NCBI RefSeq assembly: GCF_001269425.1
Contig: NZ_CP011787.1
Location: forward strand, 310,001-374,000
Source of the DNA: Candidatus Palibaumannia cicadellinicola
GTDB lineage: Bacteria; Pseudomonadota; Gammaproteobacteria; Enterobacterales; Enterobacteriaceae
Length of the DNA: 64,000 nucleotides
Reading direction: 5' to 3'
A program made the translations under genes and the position numbers. Below the pieces are notes generated by a model. The model had not been told where the DNA came from and did no database searches. It saw only the letters and a list, made by a program, of their open reading frames with translations. Positions 1 to 9,606 of the stretch are shown here, piece after piece (the first letter of the stretch is position 1; each line of letters begins with the position of its first letter).

Positions 1-606
1 ATATGCCACTTAACTGAAAAAAACGCATCTATTAATATGCGTATTAAGGTTCAACGTGGACGTGGTTATGTTCCTGCTTCTACGAGAATGAATTCAGAAC
101 AACAAGATAACTATATTATAGGTCGTTTACTAGTTGACGCATGTTATAGTCCAGTAGAAAATATTTTCTATAATGTAGAAGCAGCACGTGTAGAGCAGCG
201 TACAGACTTAGATAAATTAATTATAGAACTTGAGACGAATGGAACTATTGATCCTGAAGAAGCTATCCGTCGTGCTGCCACAATTCTCGTTGATCAATTA
301 GAAGCATTTGTTGATTTACGCGATGTAAGTCAACCAGAAGTGAAAGAAGAAAAACCAGAATTTAACCCAATTCTTTTACGACCAGTTGATGATCTAGAAT
401 TAACTGTTCGCTCTGCTAACTGCTTAAAAGCAGAAGCTATTCACTATATAGGTGATTTAGTACAGCGTACTGAAGTAGAATTACTTAAAACACCTAATCT
501 TGGTAAAAAGTCACTTACAGAAATTAAAGACGTATTAGCTTCTCGTAGTTTATCTTTAGGTATGCGTCTTGATAACTGGCCACCAGAAGATTTTATTGAT
601 GAATAA
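1..606 (+). CDS. rpoA: RNA polymerase alpha subunit, 3' part (5' end outside window)
   Basis: Alpha subunit of RNA polymerase; it dimerises to start core assembly, and its C-terminal domain contacts UP elements and activators. The reading frame is open from base 1 ([17 protein letters not shown]), so the ATG at 37 is internal and the gene enters from the left. About 201 of the usual ~329 residues are present: the end of the N-terminal assembly domain, the linker ([16 protein letters not shown]), and the whole C-terminal domain with the DNA-contacting segment [13 protein letters not shown], whose Arg corresponds to R265 of E. coli. The C-terminus closely matches the enteric protein. rplQ follows after 46 bases, as in the alpha operon of enteric bacteria. 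Identification is by recalled similarity and is very secure. Confidence 0.97.
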   Translation: MCHLTEKNASINMRIKVQRGRGYVPASTRMNSEQQDNYIIGRLLVDACYSPVENIFYNVEAARVEQRTDLDKLIIELETNGTIDPEEAIRRAATILVDQLEAFVDLRDVSQPEVKEEKPEFNPILLRPVDDLELTVRSANCLKAEAIHYIGDLVQRTEVELLKTPNLGKKSLTEIKDVLASRSLSLGMRLDNWPPEDFIDE

Positions 607-652
607 TAAATTTTACTCATATTTTATGAGATAAAATAATAAGGATAACGTA

Positions 653-1039
653 ATGCGACATCGTAAGATTGGTCGTCAACTTAATCGTAACAGTAGTCAT
701 CGTCAAGCTATGTTTCGCAATATGGCTAAATCATTAATAATTCATGAGATAATTAAAACTACTTTACCAAAAGCAAAAGAATTACCTCGTTTTATTGAAC
801 CACTCATTACTCTAGCTAAACTTGATAGCGTAGCAAACAGACGTATAGCATTTGCTAAAATTAGATCTAACCATATTGTCGCAAAACTGTTTAATGAGCT
901 AGGTCCACGCTTTATAAGCCGCGCTGGTGGTTATACTAGAATTTTAAAATGTGGTTTTCGTACTGGAGATAACGCCCCAATGGCATATATTGAGCTTGTT
1001 GATCGTATGGTATCTAATATTTCTGATCACAAAAAATAA
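653..1039 (+). CDS. rplQ: 50S ribosomal protein L17
   Basis: Ribosomal protein L17 of the large subunit. The 128-residue product begins [20 protein letters not shown], the family signature, and is close to the E. coli length of 127. An AAGGA-type ribosome binding site lies a few bases before the ATG (around 641-646). It is the last gene of the alpha operon, directly behind rpoA. No hairpin terminator is evident; the gene is followed by a T-rich run that abuts the 3' end of the oppositely oriented tRNA-Thr gene. Confidence 0.97.
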   Translation: MRHRKIGRQLNRNSSHRQAMFRNMAKSLIIHEIIKTTLPKAKELPRFIEPLITLAKLDSVANRRIAFAKIRSNHIVAKLFNELGPRFISRAGGYTRILKCGFRTGDNAPMAYIELVDRMVSNISDHKK

Positions 1040-1054
1040 ATAGATATTTTTTTT

Positions 1055-1132
1055 TGGTGCTGATAGGCAGCTTTGAACTGCCGACCTCACCCTTACCAAG
1101 GGTGTGCTCTACCAAAACTGAGCTATATCAGC
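1055..1132 (-). tRNA. thrT: tRNA-Thr (anticodon GGT)
   Basis: Cloverleaf readable on the minus strand: acceptor GCTGATA pairs with TATCAGC, anticodon loop CTTGGTAA with anticodon GGT, T arm GGCAG-TTCAAAG-CTGCC. The 3' CCA is encoded (TGG at 1055-1057 on the plus strand). The D loop is two bases longer than in the E. coli gene (CAGTTTTGGTAGAGC instead of CAGTTGGTAGAGC). Last gene of a four-tRNA operon whose order Thr-Tyr-Gly-Thr equals E. coli thrU-tyrU-glyT-thrT. The tufB gene that follows in E. coli is absent here. Confidence 0.95.
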
Positions 1133-1149
1133 ATAGCATTAGTGCAAAT

Positions 1150-1224
1150 TGGAGCGGGTAGTGGGAATTGAACCCACATGATCAGCTTGGAAGGCTGACG
1201 TAATAACCATTATACCATACCCGC
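1150..1224 (-). tRNA. glyT: tRNA-Gly (anticodon TCC)
   Basis: Minus-strand cloverleaf with acceptor GCGGGTA / TACCCGC, anticodon loop CTTCCAA giving anticodon TCC, and a 75-base length including an encoded CCA (TGG at 1150-1152 on the plus strand). Third gene of the Thr-Tyr-Gly-Thr operon; equals E. coli glyT. Confidence 0.95.
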
Positions 1225-1251
1225 CTTAATGGCCATAATGATAAATGATAA

Positions 1252-1333
<82 letters not shown>

Positions 1334-1353
1334 TGTATTTGTATTTTTTTTTG

Positions 1354-1426
1354 TGCCAACAGAAGGAGTTGAACCTTCAACCTACTAATTACAAATCAGT
1401 TGCTCTACCATTTGAGCTATGTTGGC
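1354..1426 (-). tRNA. thrU: tRNA-Thr (anticodon TGT), CCA not encoded
   Basis: Minus-strand cloverleaf: acceptor GCCAACA / TGTTGGC, anticodon TGT in the loop TTTGTAA, T arm GAAGG-TTCAACT-CCTTC. After the discriminator A the genome reads CAA instead of CCA, so the 3' terminus is not encoded. First gene of the four-tRNA operon; equals E. coli thrU. Confidence 0.95.
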
Positions 1427-1465
1427 CATAATCTAGTTATATTGTCTATCTTAGCATACTTTACT

Positions 1466-1493
1466 TGTATATTTAATAAAATTTTTTATTCAA
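1466..1493 (-). promoter_or_regulatory. candidate sigma-70 promoter of the tRNA operon
   Basis: On the minus strand a -35-like TTGAAT (plus 1488-1493) is separated by 16 bases from a -10-like TATACA (plus 1466-1471), about 40 bases before the first tRNA. Position and strand fit the Thr-Tyr-Gly-Thr operon. In DNA this AT-rich such matches arise easily by chance, so this is only a candidate. Confidence 0.35.
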
Positions 1494-1569
1494 TGTTAAG
1501 CTAGTTGGTTTTCTTATTTTTATTTTTTAGTTCAGTGTTTTACTGGCTGGACACACAATAATATTATTT

Positions 1570-2531
1570 ATGATTAAAGTTAGACACAATACATATAATT
1601 TTACTCCTTATTTGACATTTAACCGTAACACATGGGCAAAATTGCATAAATATATGCATTCCTCTTTAACTAAAGAGGAAATAATCAAATTACAATGTAT
1701 TAATGAAGATATTTCATTAGCAGAAGTATTAGATATTTACTTACCTTTATCCAGTTTACTAAATTATTATATTAGTTTTAGCAGCAGTAATACAGAGCTT
1801 GAGCAATTTATGAGCACTGAAGGTCAGCGTATTCCCTATATTATAGGAATAACTGGTAGTGTAGCAGTTGGTAAAAGTACTACAGCGCGGGTGCTACAAT
1901 CATTATTAAGCCATTGGCCTGAGAATAGAACAGTTGATCTGATAACTACAGATAGTTTTTTGTATCCAAATCACGTTCTTAAAGAACGTGATCTTCTGAA
2001 TAAGAAGGGATTTCCACAGTCTTATGATATTAAGAGTTTAATTAATTTCTTATTTAAGATTAAATCTGGGGTACATAATGTTACCGCACCAGTGTATTCG
2101 CATTTAATATATGATATTGTTCCTTACAAGAAAAATATTATAGATAAACCTGATATTATGCTTATTGAAGGATTAAATATTTTGCAAAGTAGTCACTATT
2201 ATTACTATGATGATATTTATCCTGTGGTTATTTCTGATTTTATTGATTTTTCAATATATATAGATGCTCCTCAAGAGATACTTAAAAAATGGTATATAAA
2301 ACGTTTTCTCACTTTTTGTAAAGAATCATTTTACCATCCTAATTCTTATTTTTATCATTATGCACAGCTATCTGAACCAGAAGCTATCGCTATAGCAAAA
2401 AAATTATGGTTAGAAATTAATGTTCCGAATTTAGAAAAAATATTTTACCTACATATTCACGTGCTAGTTTGATTATTATAAAAAATATGAATCATGCAGT
2501 TAAAACAATACTATTGCGTAAATCAAAATAA
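1570..2531 (+). CDS. coaA: Pantothenate kinase, C-terminus frameshifted in an A6 run
   Basis: CoaA phosphorylates pantothenate, the first step of coenzyme A synthesis. The P-loop GSVAVGKST is at about residues 96-104, and recognisable enteric CoaA sequence runs through [14 protein letters not shown]. The frame opened at 1570 stops at 2472 after 300 residues. After A6 at 2435-2440, homology continues in the other frame as [20 protein letters not shown] and further to TAA at 2529-2531; E. coli ends NILPTRERASLILTKSANHA. One more A would restore a ~320-residue protein (E. coli 316). Either the last ~20 residues are replaced by an unrelated tail, or slippage or a sequence error is involved. The catalytic core precedes the lesion. 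Neighbour of the tRNA operon, as in E. coli. Confidence 0.9.
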
Positions 2532-2560
2532 TTAATATTAATCATACATAAATAACATTG

Positions 2561-3061
2561 ATGCAAATTATAATTATGCGGCATGGTGATGCTGTTGTGA
2601 AAGCATCTAATGATTTAGAAAGACATTTAACAGATAAAGGTCGTAATGATTTACGTATTATAGCTAGTTTTCTTAGAGAGAAGTTAATAAACATTGATAT
2701 TGTGCTAGTTAGCCCTTACTTACGAGCTATAGAAACTCTAGAGAGTTTACGTAAACATATGGTATTACCATCATCACAAAAAGTGATGAGTGAATTAATT
2801 CCCAATGGTAATGCACAATTAGTTTGTAGTTATATTTACAAATTAAATAAAAAAGGTATTAGTAGTCTACTATTAATTTCTCATTTACCACTAATCAGCT
2901 ATATAGTAGCATATTTATGTCCACAAGAACCACCTTTGGTTTTCATACCATCAGCTGTTGTTTGTATCAATCTAGCTGTGACTAACAGTAGTCAGCAGTT
3001 AAGTACTTTAATTTGGAAAATGCAACCACCAACCAACCTAAAGCAATCACTTATCGCCTAG
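2561..3061 (+). CDS. sixA: Phosphohistidine phosphatase SixA
   Basis: Small histidine phosphatase of the phosphoglycerate-mutase-like superfamily that removes phosphate from phosphohistidine on signalling or PTS proteins. Seen: the N-terminal catalytic motif MRHGD, LVSPYLRAIETL (second basic motif) and SHLPL with the second catalytic His. Length 166 against 161 in E. coli. I place the start at the ATG at 2561 because its alignment with E. coli MQVFIMRHGD is exact; a TTG one codon upstream is unlikely. No strong ribosome binding site is visible. In E. coli sixA neighbours prmB, and that order is kept here. Confidence 0.93.
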   Translation: MQIIIMRHGDAVVKASNDLERHLTDKGRNDLRIIASFLREKLINIDIVLVSPYLRAIETLESLRKHMVLPSSQKVMSELIPNGNAQLVCSYIYKLNKKGISSLLLISHLPLISYIVAYLCPQEPPLVFIPSAVVCINLAVTNSSQQLSTLIWKMQPPTNLKQSLIA

Positions 3062-3141
3062 CTAATAAATAAAATAATAATAAGCTATAAGCTAAATGAA
3101 ATGATAACTATCTATAGCTGGCTGCTGCCATTATTTAACTT

Positions 3142-4119
3142 ATGACTAATAATATGAATATAAAAATAGAATCACAAAAAAAAATAAATAATATTGTGCT
3201 TAATGAAGCAATAACTGAAATGCATACTATACAGGATATGTTGCGTTGGACTGTGAGTCAGTTTAATGCATCACAAATTTTTTATGGTCATGGTACCGAT
3301 AATCCATGGGAAGAAGCATTGCGACTTATCTTACCTAGTTTATTACTACCATTAGATATTCCTATTGATATGTACAAAACTAACCTAACTACTAGTGAAA
3401 AAATAAAAATAACTGAACTAGTTATACGAAGGGTTCATGATCATATTCCAGTATCTTATCTGATAAATAAAGCTTGGTTTTGTAATTTGGAATTTTATGT
3501 TGATGAACGAGTACTTATTCCTCGCTCCCCTATTGGGGAGCTAATTACAGATGGTTTCAGAGATATGCTTTCTCAGTCACCATCATATATTCTTGATATG
3601 TGTACTGGTAGTGGCTGCATCGCAATAGCTAGTGCTTATCTATATCCAGATGCTAAAATTGATGCAGTAGATATTTCTACAGATGCACTTGCTGTTACAC
3701 AGTATAATATTCAAGAACATAACTTTGAGCACCGTATTTATCCTATTTGTTCTGATTTATTTAGTGAAATCTCTAAAACTACTAATTATGATTTGATTAT
3801 AACTAATCCTCCTTATGTAGATGAAGAAAGTATGAATAATCTACCATTAGAGTTTCATGCAGAGCCTATTATAGGTTTGGCTGCAGGCTACGACGGACTG
3901 ACATTTGTGCGTAAGATTCTTGCTTATGCGTCTGATTACCTAAGTGCAGATGGGATACTAATATGTGAAGTAGGTAATAGTATGATCAATTTAGTAAAAC
4001 AATACCCTGAAATTCCTTTTATGTGGTGTGAATTATTAAATGGAGGTAATGGTATTTTTATGTTAACCCGTCAGCAACTATTAGATTGTAGAGAAATTTT
4101 TATATTTTACCGTGATTAA
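3142..4119 (+). CDS. prmB: Ribosomal protein L3 glutamine N5-methyltransferase
   Basis: S-adenosylmethionine-dependent enzyme that methylates a glutamine of ribosomal protein L3. The signature NPPY ([16 protein letters not shown]) marks glutamine or adenine N-methyltransferases, and the SAM-binding segment [16 protein letters not shown] is clear. The conserved [13 protein letters not shown] and YGHGTDNPW blocks at the N-terminus separate PrmB from its paralogue PrmC. The start at 3142 gives about 16 extra residues compared with E. coli; a downstream start is less likely because the conserved region begins before any later ATG. Length 325 against 310 in E. coli. Confidence 0.94.
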   Translation: MTNNMNIKIESQKKINNIVLNEAITEMHTIQDMLRWTVSQFNASQIFYGHGTDNPWEEALRLILPSLLLPLDIPIDMYKTNLTTSEKIKITELVIRRVHDHIPVSYLINKAWFCNLEFYVDERVLIPRSPIGELITDGFRDMLSQSPSYILDMCTGSGCIAIASAYLYPDAKIDAVDISTDALAVTQYNIQEHNFEHRIYPICSDLFSEISKTTNYDLIITNPPYVDEESMNNLPLEFHAEPIIGLAAGYDGLTFVRKILAYASDYLSADGILICEVGNSMINLVKQYPEIPFMWCELLNGGNGIFMLTRQQLLDCREIFIFYRD

Positions 4120-4643
4120 TTAATATTTAAAACATTAGTATCCATGCTTGACAATAAAATTAGGAAATCGGTAACAGGAAGTAGTTGAAAGTAAATAGGT
4201 TATTGTTAAGTGATGGTGTTGCTTGAATGAATCAACTAGTCAATTAAAATAGTGATTAAATGACCAATAAATTATTTCAAAGTAACAATGATTGTTGAAT
4301 ACTATGTGGTATTAGTAGATATTACATACATACATATAGCTTTAAAACCAAATTTTAATAACACCTTGCATCCGTACTATAACTATACTAGCTACGGTTA
4401 GGTAGTAGAATTAGTATTTACTTACTTAAGTAAAAAATTATATTTGTGTTTGGTTTGATACTAGCGAGCAGTAACAAGTAATTATCATTGCAATGGCAAT
4501 GGTACTACTTATAGTGACCTAATAGTGCACAGTGTGGTAAGATGAAATCTTCCTAAACAAATAGGACTATTATTACTAAGTAAGTAGTAGCAATATTGTG
4601 ATTATTTAATCCAGTAATATATTTACTATTTAAGAGGTATTAA
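4120..4643. other. 524-base gap between prmB and fabB, no gene seen
   Basis: All frames are broken by frequent stops and I recognise no homology. Enteric relatives carry aroC and several other genes between prmB and fabB, so this is probably eroded remains of deleted genes. The only supported element is the fabB ribosome binding site, AAGAGG at 4632-4637. Confidence 0.6.
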
Positions 4644-5855
4644 ATGAAACGTGCTGTAATTACCGGCCTAGGAATATTATCAAGTATTGGTTACGATAAA
4701 AAAGAAGTACTTGCTTCTTTACAAAAAGGTCGCTCTGGTATTAGTTTTTCCCAGGAATTAAAAGATTCTGGTATGCGTAGTCATGTTTGGGGTAATGTAA
4801 AAATAGATATTACTGGGCTACTTGATCGTAAAGTTGCACGCTTTATGAGTGATGCTTCTATTTACGCTTTTTTAGCTATGGAGCAAGCAATTACTGATTC
4901 TCAACTTACGCCTAAAATGGTTTCTAACGATCGTACTGGTATTATTGTTGGCTCTGGTGGTGGCTCACCACGTAATCAGGTTACTGGTACCAATGCCATG
5001 CTTAAACGTGGTATCCGTGGTGTAGGTCCTTATATGGTTACAAAATCTATGGCATCTGGGGTATCAGCATGCTTAGCTACATCATTCAAAATACGTGGTG
5101 TCAACTACTCTATTAGTTCAGCATGTGCTACTTCTGCGCACTGTATAGGTAATGCTGTTGAATTAATTCAATTAGGTAAACAGGATATTATCTTCGCAGG
5201 AGGTGGTGAAGAATTATGCTGGGAGATGGCTTGTGAATTTGATGCTATGGGAGCACTTTCTACCAGTTATAATACAAAGCCTGATAAGGCTTCCCGTACT
5301 TATGATATTAATCGTGACGGGTTTGTAATATCAGGAGGAGGAGGTATCATTATAGTTGAAGAGCTTAATCATGCGCTAGCTAGAAATGCTAATATTTATG
5401 GTGAAGTTATTGGTTATGGCGCTACCTCAGATGGCGTTGATATGGTAGTACCATCTGGTGAAGGTGCTGTTCGTTGCATGCAAATGGCACTAAAAAATGT
5501 AGATACTGTAGTAGATTACCTGAATGTTCATGGTACTTCAACACCAATAGGTGATATAAAAGAATTATGGGCTATTCGTAAAACTTTTGGTAATCAACAT
5601 CCCGCATTATCATCGACTAAAACAATGACTGGACATTCTTTAGGTGCTGCTGGAGTACATGAAGTCATTTATACATTACTTATGATGAAAAATAATTTTA
5701 TTGCTCCTAATATTAATATTGATCAATTAGATCCTCAGGCAAATGGCATGAATATAGTAACAGAACCAATTAAACGCACATTAACTACGGTAATGAGTAA
5801 TAGTTTTGGTTTTGGCGGAACTAATGCTACATTAGTAATTCGTAGATATCAGTAG
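4644..5855 (+). CDS. fabB: 3-oxoacyl-ACP synthase I (KAS I)
   Basis: Condensing enzyme of type II fatty acid synthesis; it elongates acyl-ACP and, with FabA, is needed for unsaturated fatty acids (fabA is at 61518-62036). The thiolase-fold catalytic triad is visible: Cys in [12 protein letters not shown], His in [11 protein letters not shown] and His in [10 protein letters not shown], followed by the glycine-rich [12 protein letters not shown] at the end. Length 403 against 406 in E. coli. ATG preceded by AAGAGG with 6-base spacing, one of the better ribosome binding sites in the window. Confidence 0.97.
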   Translation: MKRAVITGLGILSSIGYDKKEVLASLQKGRSGISFSQELKDSGMRSHVWGNVKIDITGLLDRKVARFMSDASIYAFLAMEQAITDSQLTPKMVSNDRTGIIVGSGGGSPRNQVTGTNAMLKRGIRGVGPYMVTKSMASGVSACLATSFKIRGVNYSISSACATSAHCIGNAVELIQLGKQDIIFAGGGEELCWEMACEFDAMGALSTSYNTKPDKASRTYDINRDGFVISGGGGIIIVEELNHALARNANIYGEVIGYGATSDGVDMVVPSGEGAVRCMQMALKNVDTVVDYLNVHGTSTPIGDIKELWAIRKTFGNQHPALSSTKTMTGHSLGAAGVHEVIYTLLMMKNNFIAPNINIDQLDPQANGMNIVTEPIKRTLTTVMSNSFGFGGTNATLVIRRYQ

Positions 5856-6428
5856 TACATAATTAATAATTTCAGCAGCACTATATTAAAATATTAATCG
5901 GTGATTTGAAGCGGGAGCTACTTGCTATTGGCAATAAATGGAAAATAATAGTAGCAGCAGCTTATTTGCTAAAGTTACAGAAGCCACTAAATTAATACAC
6001 ACATGCAGTTGTAATGCCTTACTGCAAGTTTTAAATATTGGTAAAATAATTATTATTTTATATAAATAACCAAACCGTTATTAGCACTAGCACGCGTTGA
6101 TATGTTGATATAATGCTAAGATATATAAAAATTTTACCAAAACAAAAAGTATAAATAATTTTAAGTATAATATTATTAACTAATAAACATTGCTCATATT
6201 ATTTAATACGTACGGCGTGATGCTATGCGACTAGCTATTACGCCGTAAAATTATTAGGTAATAAAATTCATTATTTTTTTACACGTAGGGAGTGGTTATC
6301 GCTATGTGTTTATACATATAATAATATTATTAATTAATTTATTATTAATAATCTGTGGTTTAATGCTTATTATTATAAAATATGTTATGTTCGTAACATA
6401 ACACAATATAGCATAGAGAAATAAATCA
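5856..6428. other. 573-base gap between fabB and truA, no gene seen
   Basis: No open frame or recognisable homology. It contains one relatively GC-rich inverted repeat (listed separately at 6211-6247). In E. coli several genes, including pdxB, lie between fabB and truA, so this is probably deletion residue plus the promoter of the truA-accD-folC group, which I cannot place with confidence. Confidence 0.55.
6211..6247. repeat. inverted repeat / hairpin in the fabB-truA gap
   Basis: TACGGCGT at 6211-6218 is the exact reverse complement of ACGCCGTA at 6240-6247; further pairs (GAT with ATT, including a wobble) extend the stem to about 11 base pairs. It stands out by GC content from the surrounding very AT-rich gap. 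It is not followed by a T run on either strand, so a classic intrinsic terminator is unlikely; its role is unknown. Confidence 0.5.
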
Positions 6429-7253
6429 GTGGTTAATAATAGCATTAGATTAGCACTAGGTATTGCATACGATGGTAGCACATTTTATGGCTGGCAACGT
6501 CAGCAGCAAGTACCAAGTGTACAGGCTTGCCTAGAGAGAGCACTATCATTAGTTGCTAAAGAACAAGTATCTGTATATTGTGCGGGTCGTACAGATGTTG
6601 GAGTGCATGCCACTGGTCAAGTAGTTCATTTTGACACCTATTCAAATAGAAATGAAAAAGCTTGGACACTAGGTGTGAATGCCAATTTACCTAAAAGTAT
6701 TGCTGTACGCTGGGTTATGCCAGTAACAAAAGATTTTCATGCTCGTTTTAGTGCTATAGCACGTAGTTATCGTTATATAATATATAATAATCGTTTGCGT
6801 CCAGTAATATTTAACGGCGGACTAACTCACTACTACAAACCTCTAGATGTAGATAAAATTGAGCGTGCAGGACAATGCTTACTAGGTGAACATGATTTCA
6901 CGTCATTCCGTGGACTACAATGTAAGTCCAGTACTCCTTTACGTACAATTTATAAGTTTAGTGTCAAAAGTAAGGGACCATATATTATTATTGATATAAC
7001 AGCTAATGCTTTTCTTTATCATATGGTTCGTAATATTGTAGGTAGTTTAATAGAAGTAGGATCTTGTAAAAGACAAGAAAATTGGATTTCTGAGATTTTA
7101 GAGTTAAAAAATCGTTCTTTAGCTGGTATTACCGCTCAGGCAAAAGGATTATACTTAGTATATGTATACTATCCATCAAATTTTGCCATACCGTCATTAT
7201 CGGGAGAACCAATTGTGCTCACTGACTCATTCAGTGAATTAATGTTTGAATAA
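6429..7253 (+). CDS. truA: tRNA pseudouridine(38-40) synthase
   Basis: Makes pseudouridine at positions 38-40 in the anticodon arm of many tRNAs. The catalytic Asp is in [18 protein letters not shown]; the usual family motif is GRTDAGVHA, so an Ala has become Val next to the catalytic centre. Also conserved: [23 protein letters not shown] and [13 protein letters not shown]. The best start is GTG at 6429, which places the conserved [10 protein letters not shown] at the right distance from the N-terminus. Length 274 against 270 in E. coli. The order truA-accD-folC-dedD-cvpA-purF-ubiX is as in E. coli, with dedA missing. Confidence 0.95.
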   Translation: MVNNSIRLALGIAYDGSTFYGWQRQQQVPSVQACLERALSLVAKEQVSVYCAGRTDVGVHATGQVVHFDTYSNRNEKAWTLGVNANLPKSIAVRWVMPVTKDFHARFSAIARSYRYIIYNNRLRPVIFNGGLTHYYKPLDVDKIERAGQCLLGEHDFTSFRGLQCKSSTPLRTIYKFSVKSKGPYIIIDITANAFLYHMVRNIVGSLIEVGSCKRQENWISEILELKNRSLAGITAQAKGLYLVYVYYPSNFAIPSLSGEPIVLTDSFSELMFE

Positions 7254-7338
7254 TTAATTCATTAATGTATTTAATAACGGATTACATATCAATATACATA
7301 TATATTGATCTATATAGAGTTTTATTAGAGTTTTATTA

Positions 7339-8208
7339 ATGAGCTGGATTGAACGTATTATAAATAAAAGTACTATAATTCCTACACGTAGGATTGAGAT
7401 TCCTGAAGGAATCTGGACAAAATGTGATAGCTGTGGGCAAGTACTATACCGTGCTGAATTAACACGTAATTTAGAAGTTTGCATGAAATGCGATCATCAT
7501 ATGCGTATTACAGCGCGGGTAAGACTGCAATCTTTTTTAGATAAAGATAGTGAATACGAGTTAGGCGGGGAACTAGAGCCTAAAGATATTCTGAAATTTA
7601 GAGATTATAAAAAATATAAAGACCGCTTAATTGCTGCCCAAAAAGCAACTAATGAGAAAGATGCACTAATAGTGATGAAAGGTACGCTATATAGTATGCC
7701 AATAGTAGCAGCTTCTTTTGAGTTTGCTTTTATTGGAGGATCTATGTCTTCTGTAGTAGGAACACGTTTTGTCCGTGCTGTAGACAAGGCTTTATCTGAT
7801 AAATGTCCTTTAGTATGCTTCTCAGCTAGTGGAGGTGCTAGAATGCAAGAAGCTCTCATATCGCTGATGCAAATGGCTAAAACTAGTGCCGCGCTAGCTA
7901 AGCTACGTTACCACAGTTTACCTTATATTTCAGTTTTAACTGATCCAACTATGGGTGGTGTTTCAGCTAGCTTAGCAATGCTAGGTGATTTAAATATTGC
8001 AGAGCCAAAAGCACTAATAGGTTTCGCAGGTCCAAGAGTCATTGAACAAACTGTACGTGAAAAATTACCTGCTGGTTTTCAACGTAGTGAATTTTTATTA
8101 GAAAAAGGTGCTATTGACATGATAGTACGGAGACAAGATATGCGCTGGTGTATCGCAAAATTACTAGCAAAATTAACTCATAGTCCTATGCCACAAAATC
8201 TTAATTAA
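7339..8208 (+). CDS. accD: Acetyl-CoA carboxylase carboxyltransferase subunit beta
   Basis: Beta subunit of the carboxyltransferase that transfers carboxyl from biotin to acetyl-CoA, making malonyl-CoA for fatty acid synthesis. The N-terminal zinc finger is intact: [10 protein letters not shown] and VCMKCDHHM provide the four Cys. The crotonase-like core includes [12 protein letters not shown] and [13 protein letters not shown], the acyl-CoA and oxyanion regions. Length 289 against 304 in E. coli, the difference being mainly a shorter C-terminal tail. The partner subunits (AccA, AccB, AccC) are not in this window. Confidence 0.96.
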   Translation: MSWIERIINKSTIIPTRRIEIPEGIWTKCDSCGQVLYRAELTRNLEVCMKCDHHMRITARVRLQSFLDKDSEYELGGELEPKDILKFRDYKKYKDRLIAAQKATNEKDALIVMKGTLYSMPIVAASFEFAFIGGSMSSVVGTRFVRAVDKALSDKCPLVCFSASGGARMQEALISLMQMAKTSAALAKLRYHSLPYISVLTDPTMGGVSASLAMLGDLNIAEPKALIGFAGPRVIEQTVREKLPAGFQRSEFLLEKGAIDMIVRRQDMRWCIAKLLAKLTHSPMPQNLN

Positions 8209-8313
8209 TAATCTATATGATGTCTGTATCATACAAAGTTAAAAAAATCCAATAATATTATTTATTGTGTATATATTAAATATATAAATATAGTTAACAA
8301 TAACTAGCTAATC

Positions 8314-9606
8314 ATGAAAAAATCAAAAAATAATTTTTTTATTCCCCAACCATCGTCGTCACTAGCTATATGGATTAATTATATTACCAATATACACGCA
8401 AAACCTATTGATTTAAACTTAGATAGAATAATCTATGTAGCAAAATCTTTAGACCTGCTACAACCTGCACCACTAGTAATCACTGTGGGAGGTACTAATG
8501 GTAAAGGTACTACTTGTAAGCTATTAGAAGCAATTTTGTTATATTATGGTAAAAAAGTAGGTGTTTTTAGTTCCCCACATCTTATCCGTTATACTGAAAG
8601 GGTACGTATTAATGGAAAAGAACTGCCTGAAGCTGCACATAGTAAAGCAATGGCGATAATAGAAACAGGGCGCGGGAATACTTCTTTAAGTTATTTTGAA
8701 TTTAGTACTCTTTCTGCGTTACAGTTATTTAGCCAATCAATGCTAGATGTATTGATTTTGGAAGTAGGATTAGGTGGAAGATTAGATGCTACGAATATAA
8801 TTGACGCAGATATTGCTGTAATAACGAGTATTGCACTAGATCATACAGATTTGCTTGGTTCAGATCGTAATAGTATTGCACGCGAAAAAGCTGGAATTAT
8901 GCGGTCTGGTAAACCAATTATTGTTGGTGAATTAGATAGACCTATCACTCTTGATACAGCTATTGCCGATGGTAATGCTATTTTATTCGCACGTGATAGA
9001 GACTGGGGATTTAAGTTAGAAGACAATATTTATTGGCATTGGTGGGATATAGATAATAATATCAGAACAAAGCTGCCGTTACCACTTACTATTCCGCTAG
9101 ATAATGCGGCTACCGCACTAGCTACAGTACACCGGCTACCTTTTTTCGTGAGTGATGAGTGTATTTATCAAGGCTTACGCAATGCAAGTTTACCTGGGCG
9201 TTTCCATATTATACGTAAGCAACCACTAGTTATATTAGATGTAGCACATAACCCGCATGCTGCTAATTATCTTGCGCACAAGCTAGATGCTCTAAACTTA
9301 CCACATTATAGTAAAATTTTTGCAGTAGTAGGTATGTTAGCTAATAAAGATATTCCTGGTACTATTCACTGTCTAATCGATAAAATTTCATTATGGTATT
9401 GCGCAACAATTGATGATCCATGTGCAGCTAGTGCAGAACAAATAGCATCATATCTTATTAACAGCAATGCAAAAAAATTTAATGATGTTGTTAGTGCTTG
9501 GCAGCAGGTGTTATATGATGCTGCTTCAGAAGACTGCGTACTTGTTTTTGGTTCATTTCATACTGTTGCATCAATTATAAGAGAGAATCAAAGTGAAGAT
9601 TTATGA
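8314..9606 (+). CDS. folC: Bifunctional dihydrofolate / folylpolyglutamate synthase
   Basis: Adds glutamate to dihydropteroate and to folates, giving the polyglutamylated cofactor. The ATP-binding loop VGGTNGKGTTCKLLEA lies near residue 60, followed by SSPHLIRYTERVRING and EVGLGGRLDATNII, all Mur-ligase-family hallmarks; the C-terminal DVAHNPHAA is also typical. Length 430 against 422 in E. coli. Its 3' end overlaps the probable GTG start of dedD by 14 bases, suggesting cotranscription. Confidence 0.95.
   Translation: MKKSKNNFFIPQPSSSLAIWINYITNIHAKPIDLNLDRIIYVAKSLDLLQPAPLVITVGGTNGKGTTCKLLEAILLYYGKKVGVFSSPHLIRYTERVRINGKELPEAAHSKAMAIIETGRGNTSLSYFEFSTLSALQLFSQSMLDVLILEVGLGGRLDATNIIDADIAVITSIALDHTDLLGSDRNSIAREKAGIMRSGKPIIVGELDRPITLDTAIADGNAILFARDRDWGFKLEDNIYWHWWDIDNNIRTKLPLPLTIPLDNAATALATVHRLPFFVSDECIYQGLRNASLPGRFHIIRKQPLVILDVAHNPHAANYLAHKLDALNLPHYSKIFAVVGMLANKDIPGTIHCLIDKISLWYCATIDDPCAASAEQIASYLINSNAKKFNDVVSAWQQVLYDAASEDCVLVFGSFHTVASIIRENQSEDL

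Noticed and set aside
1046..1055. T run behind rplQ as an intrinsic terminator
   Set aside because: No stem-loop precedes it on the plus strand; it directly adjoins the encoded CCA of the opposite tRNA-Thr gene.
7254..7484. Minus-strand frame starting within accD and running into the truA-accD gap
   Set aside because: Overlaps the conserved accD zinc finger on the opposite strand and has no recognisable homology.
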